From: Alloprevotella sp.
Lineage (GTDB): Bacteria; Bacteroidota; Bacteroidia; Bacteroidales; Muribaculaceae
DNA length: 34,169 nucleotides
NCBI GenBank assembly: GCA_023663135.1
Contig: JAMPIE010000006.1
Location: 1-34,169 of the forward strand
Reading direction: 5' to 3'
Below, piece by piece: positions 34,029 through 34,169 of this stretch. The position numbers and the translations under genes were made by a program. Within the stretch, counting starts at the first letter, position 1. Every line of letters starts with the position of its first letter. The notes below the pieces were generated by a model, which was given only the letters and a program-made list of their open reading frames with translations, was not told the DNA's origin and ran no database searches.

Positions 34029-34169
34029 TTCAAAAAATAACTTGGTGGAATTTCTGGTCTTTTTTAGCATCTTTTTTGCCTTAGTTTGGTCGTGTAGCTT
34101 GCTATAATTCCGCGTTTTCGTCAAAAAATCTGCACAAAAGTCCTGCGAAATTCTTTACCAACTTATTAT
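34029..34169. repeat. Dispersed MITE-like element, copy 3 (runs off the window)
   Basis: Begins TTCAAAAAATAACTTGGT and runs to the window edge at ...TACCAACTTATTAT, matching copies 1 and 2 along its length but with more differences. It lacks the outer AGTAATC heptamer on the left; the right boundary is not seen. The inner hairpin is kept with a compensating wobble (TGTAGC-TT-GCTATA). It has the same orientation as the other copies and again lies upstream of a minus-strand gene (ugd). Confidence 0.8.

Noticed and set aside
1..34169. CRISPR arrays, rRNA, tRNA, prophage modules
   Set aside because: No regularly spaced direct repeats, no cas genes, no cloverleaf or rRNA-like stretches and no phage structural genes were seen by eye; a dedicated scan would be more sensitive for tRNAs.

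Overview
The window reads as chromosomal DNA of a Bacteroidales bacterium, most likely a gut Muribaculaceae-type lineage. The phylum call is firm and the family call is inference. The evidence is: Bacteroidetes-type promoters (TTTG or TTG, about 20 nt, then TAnnTTTG) and little Shine-Dalgarno signal; an RprX/RprY two-component pair; a PorE-like type IX secretion lipoprotein; an ECF sigma / DUF4974 anti-sigma / TonB-type receptor cassette; a GH110 alpha-galactosidase; and a grpE-dnaJ pair without dnaK. I saw no rRNA, tRNA, CRISPR array or prophage.

Layout. 1-4.3 kb: an IS110 transposase remnant, then minus-strand genes for a YgbA-family protein, a nitroreductase, and a four-gene ABC/GntR operon with a 24-bp palindrome at its promoter. 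4.4-6.0 kb: a HipA-like kinase gene overlapping a DUF3037 gene, with a copy of a roughly 160-bp terminal-inverted-repeat element on each side. 6.1-9.1 kb: a secreted leucine-rich-repeat protein divergent from a GH110 enzyme. 9.1-10.7 kb: dnaB. 10.8-14.2 kb: a decayed sigma/anti-sigma/receptor cassette, in which the sigma gene has an in-frame TAG and the receptor gene has a frameshift and an in-frame TAA. 14.3-19.7 kb: plus-strand housekeeping and regulatory genes (ispE, grpE, dnaJ, rprX, rprY). 19.9-23.3 kb: minus-strand patatin, porE and msrA. 23.4-26.7 kb: prfA, pyrF, pgk, ending in a strong terminator. 26.8-29.4 kb: a sulfatase gene broken by four homopolymer indels, still ending in a type IX-like sorting tail. 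29.5-34.2 kb: a VanZ-like protein, a two-DTG aspartyl protease, a small beta-barrel protein, a small unknown protein, a HAD phosphatase and UDP-glucose dehydrogenase, then another copy of the dispersed element at the right edge.

The most interesting signals are: (i) the dispersed MITE-like element, with three long copies and one orphan end, every one upstream of a minus-strand gene and in the same orientation; (ii) the HipA-like kinase/DUF3037 pair between two direct copies of it; (iii) clustered gene decay, in a sigma/receptor cassette and a sulfatase, beside fully intact core genes; and (iv) several palindromic operators placed over promoters.
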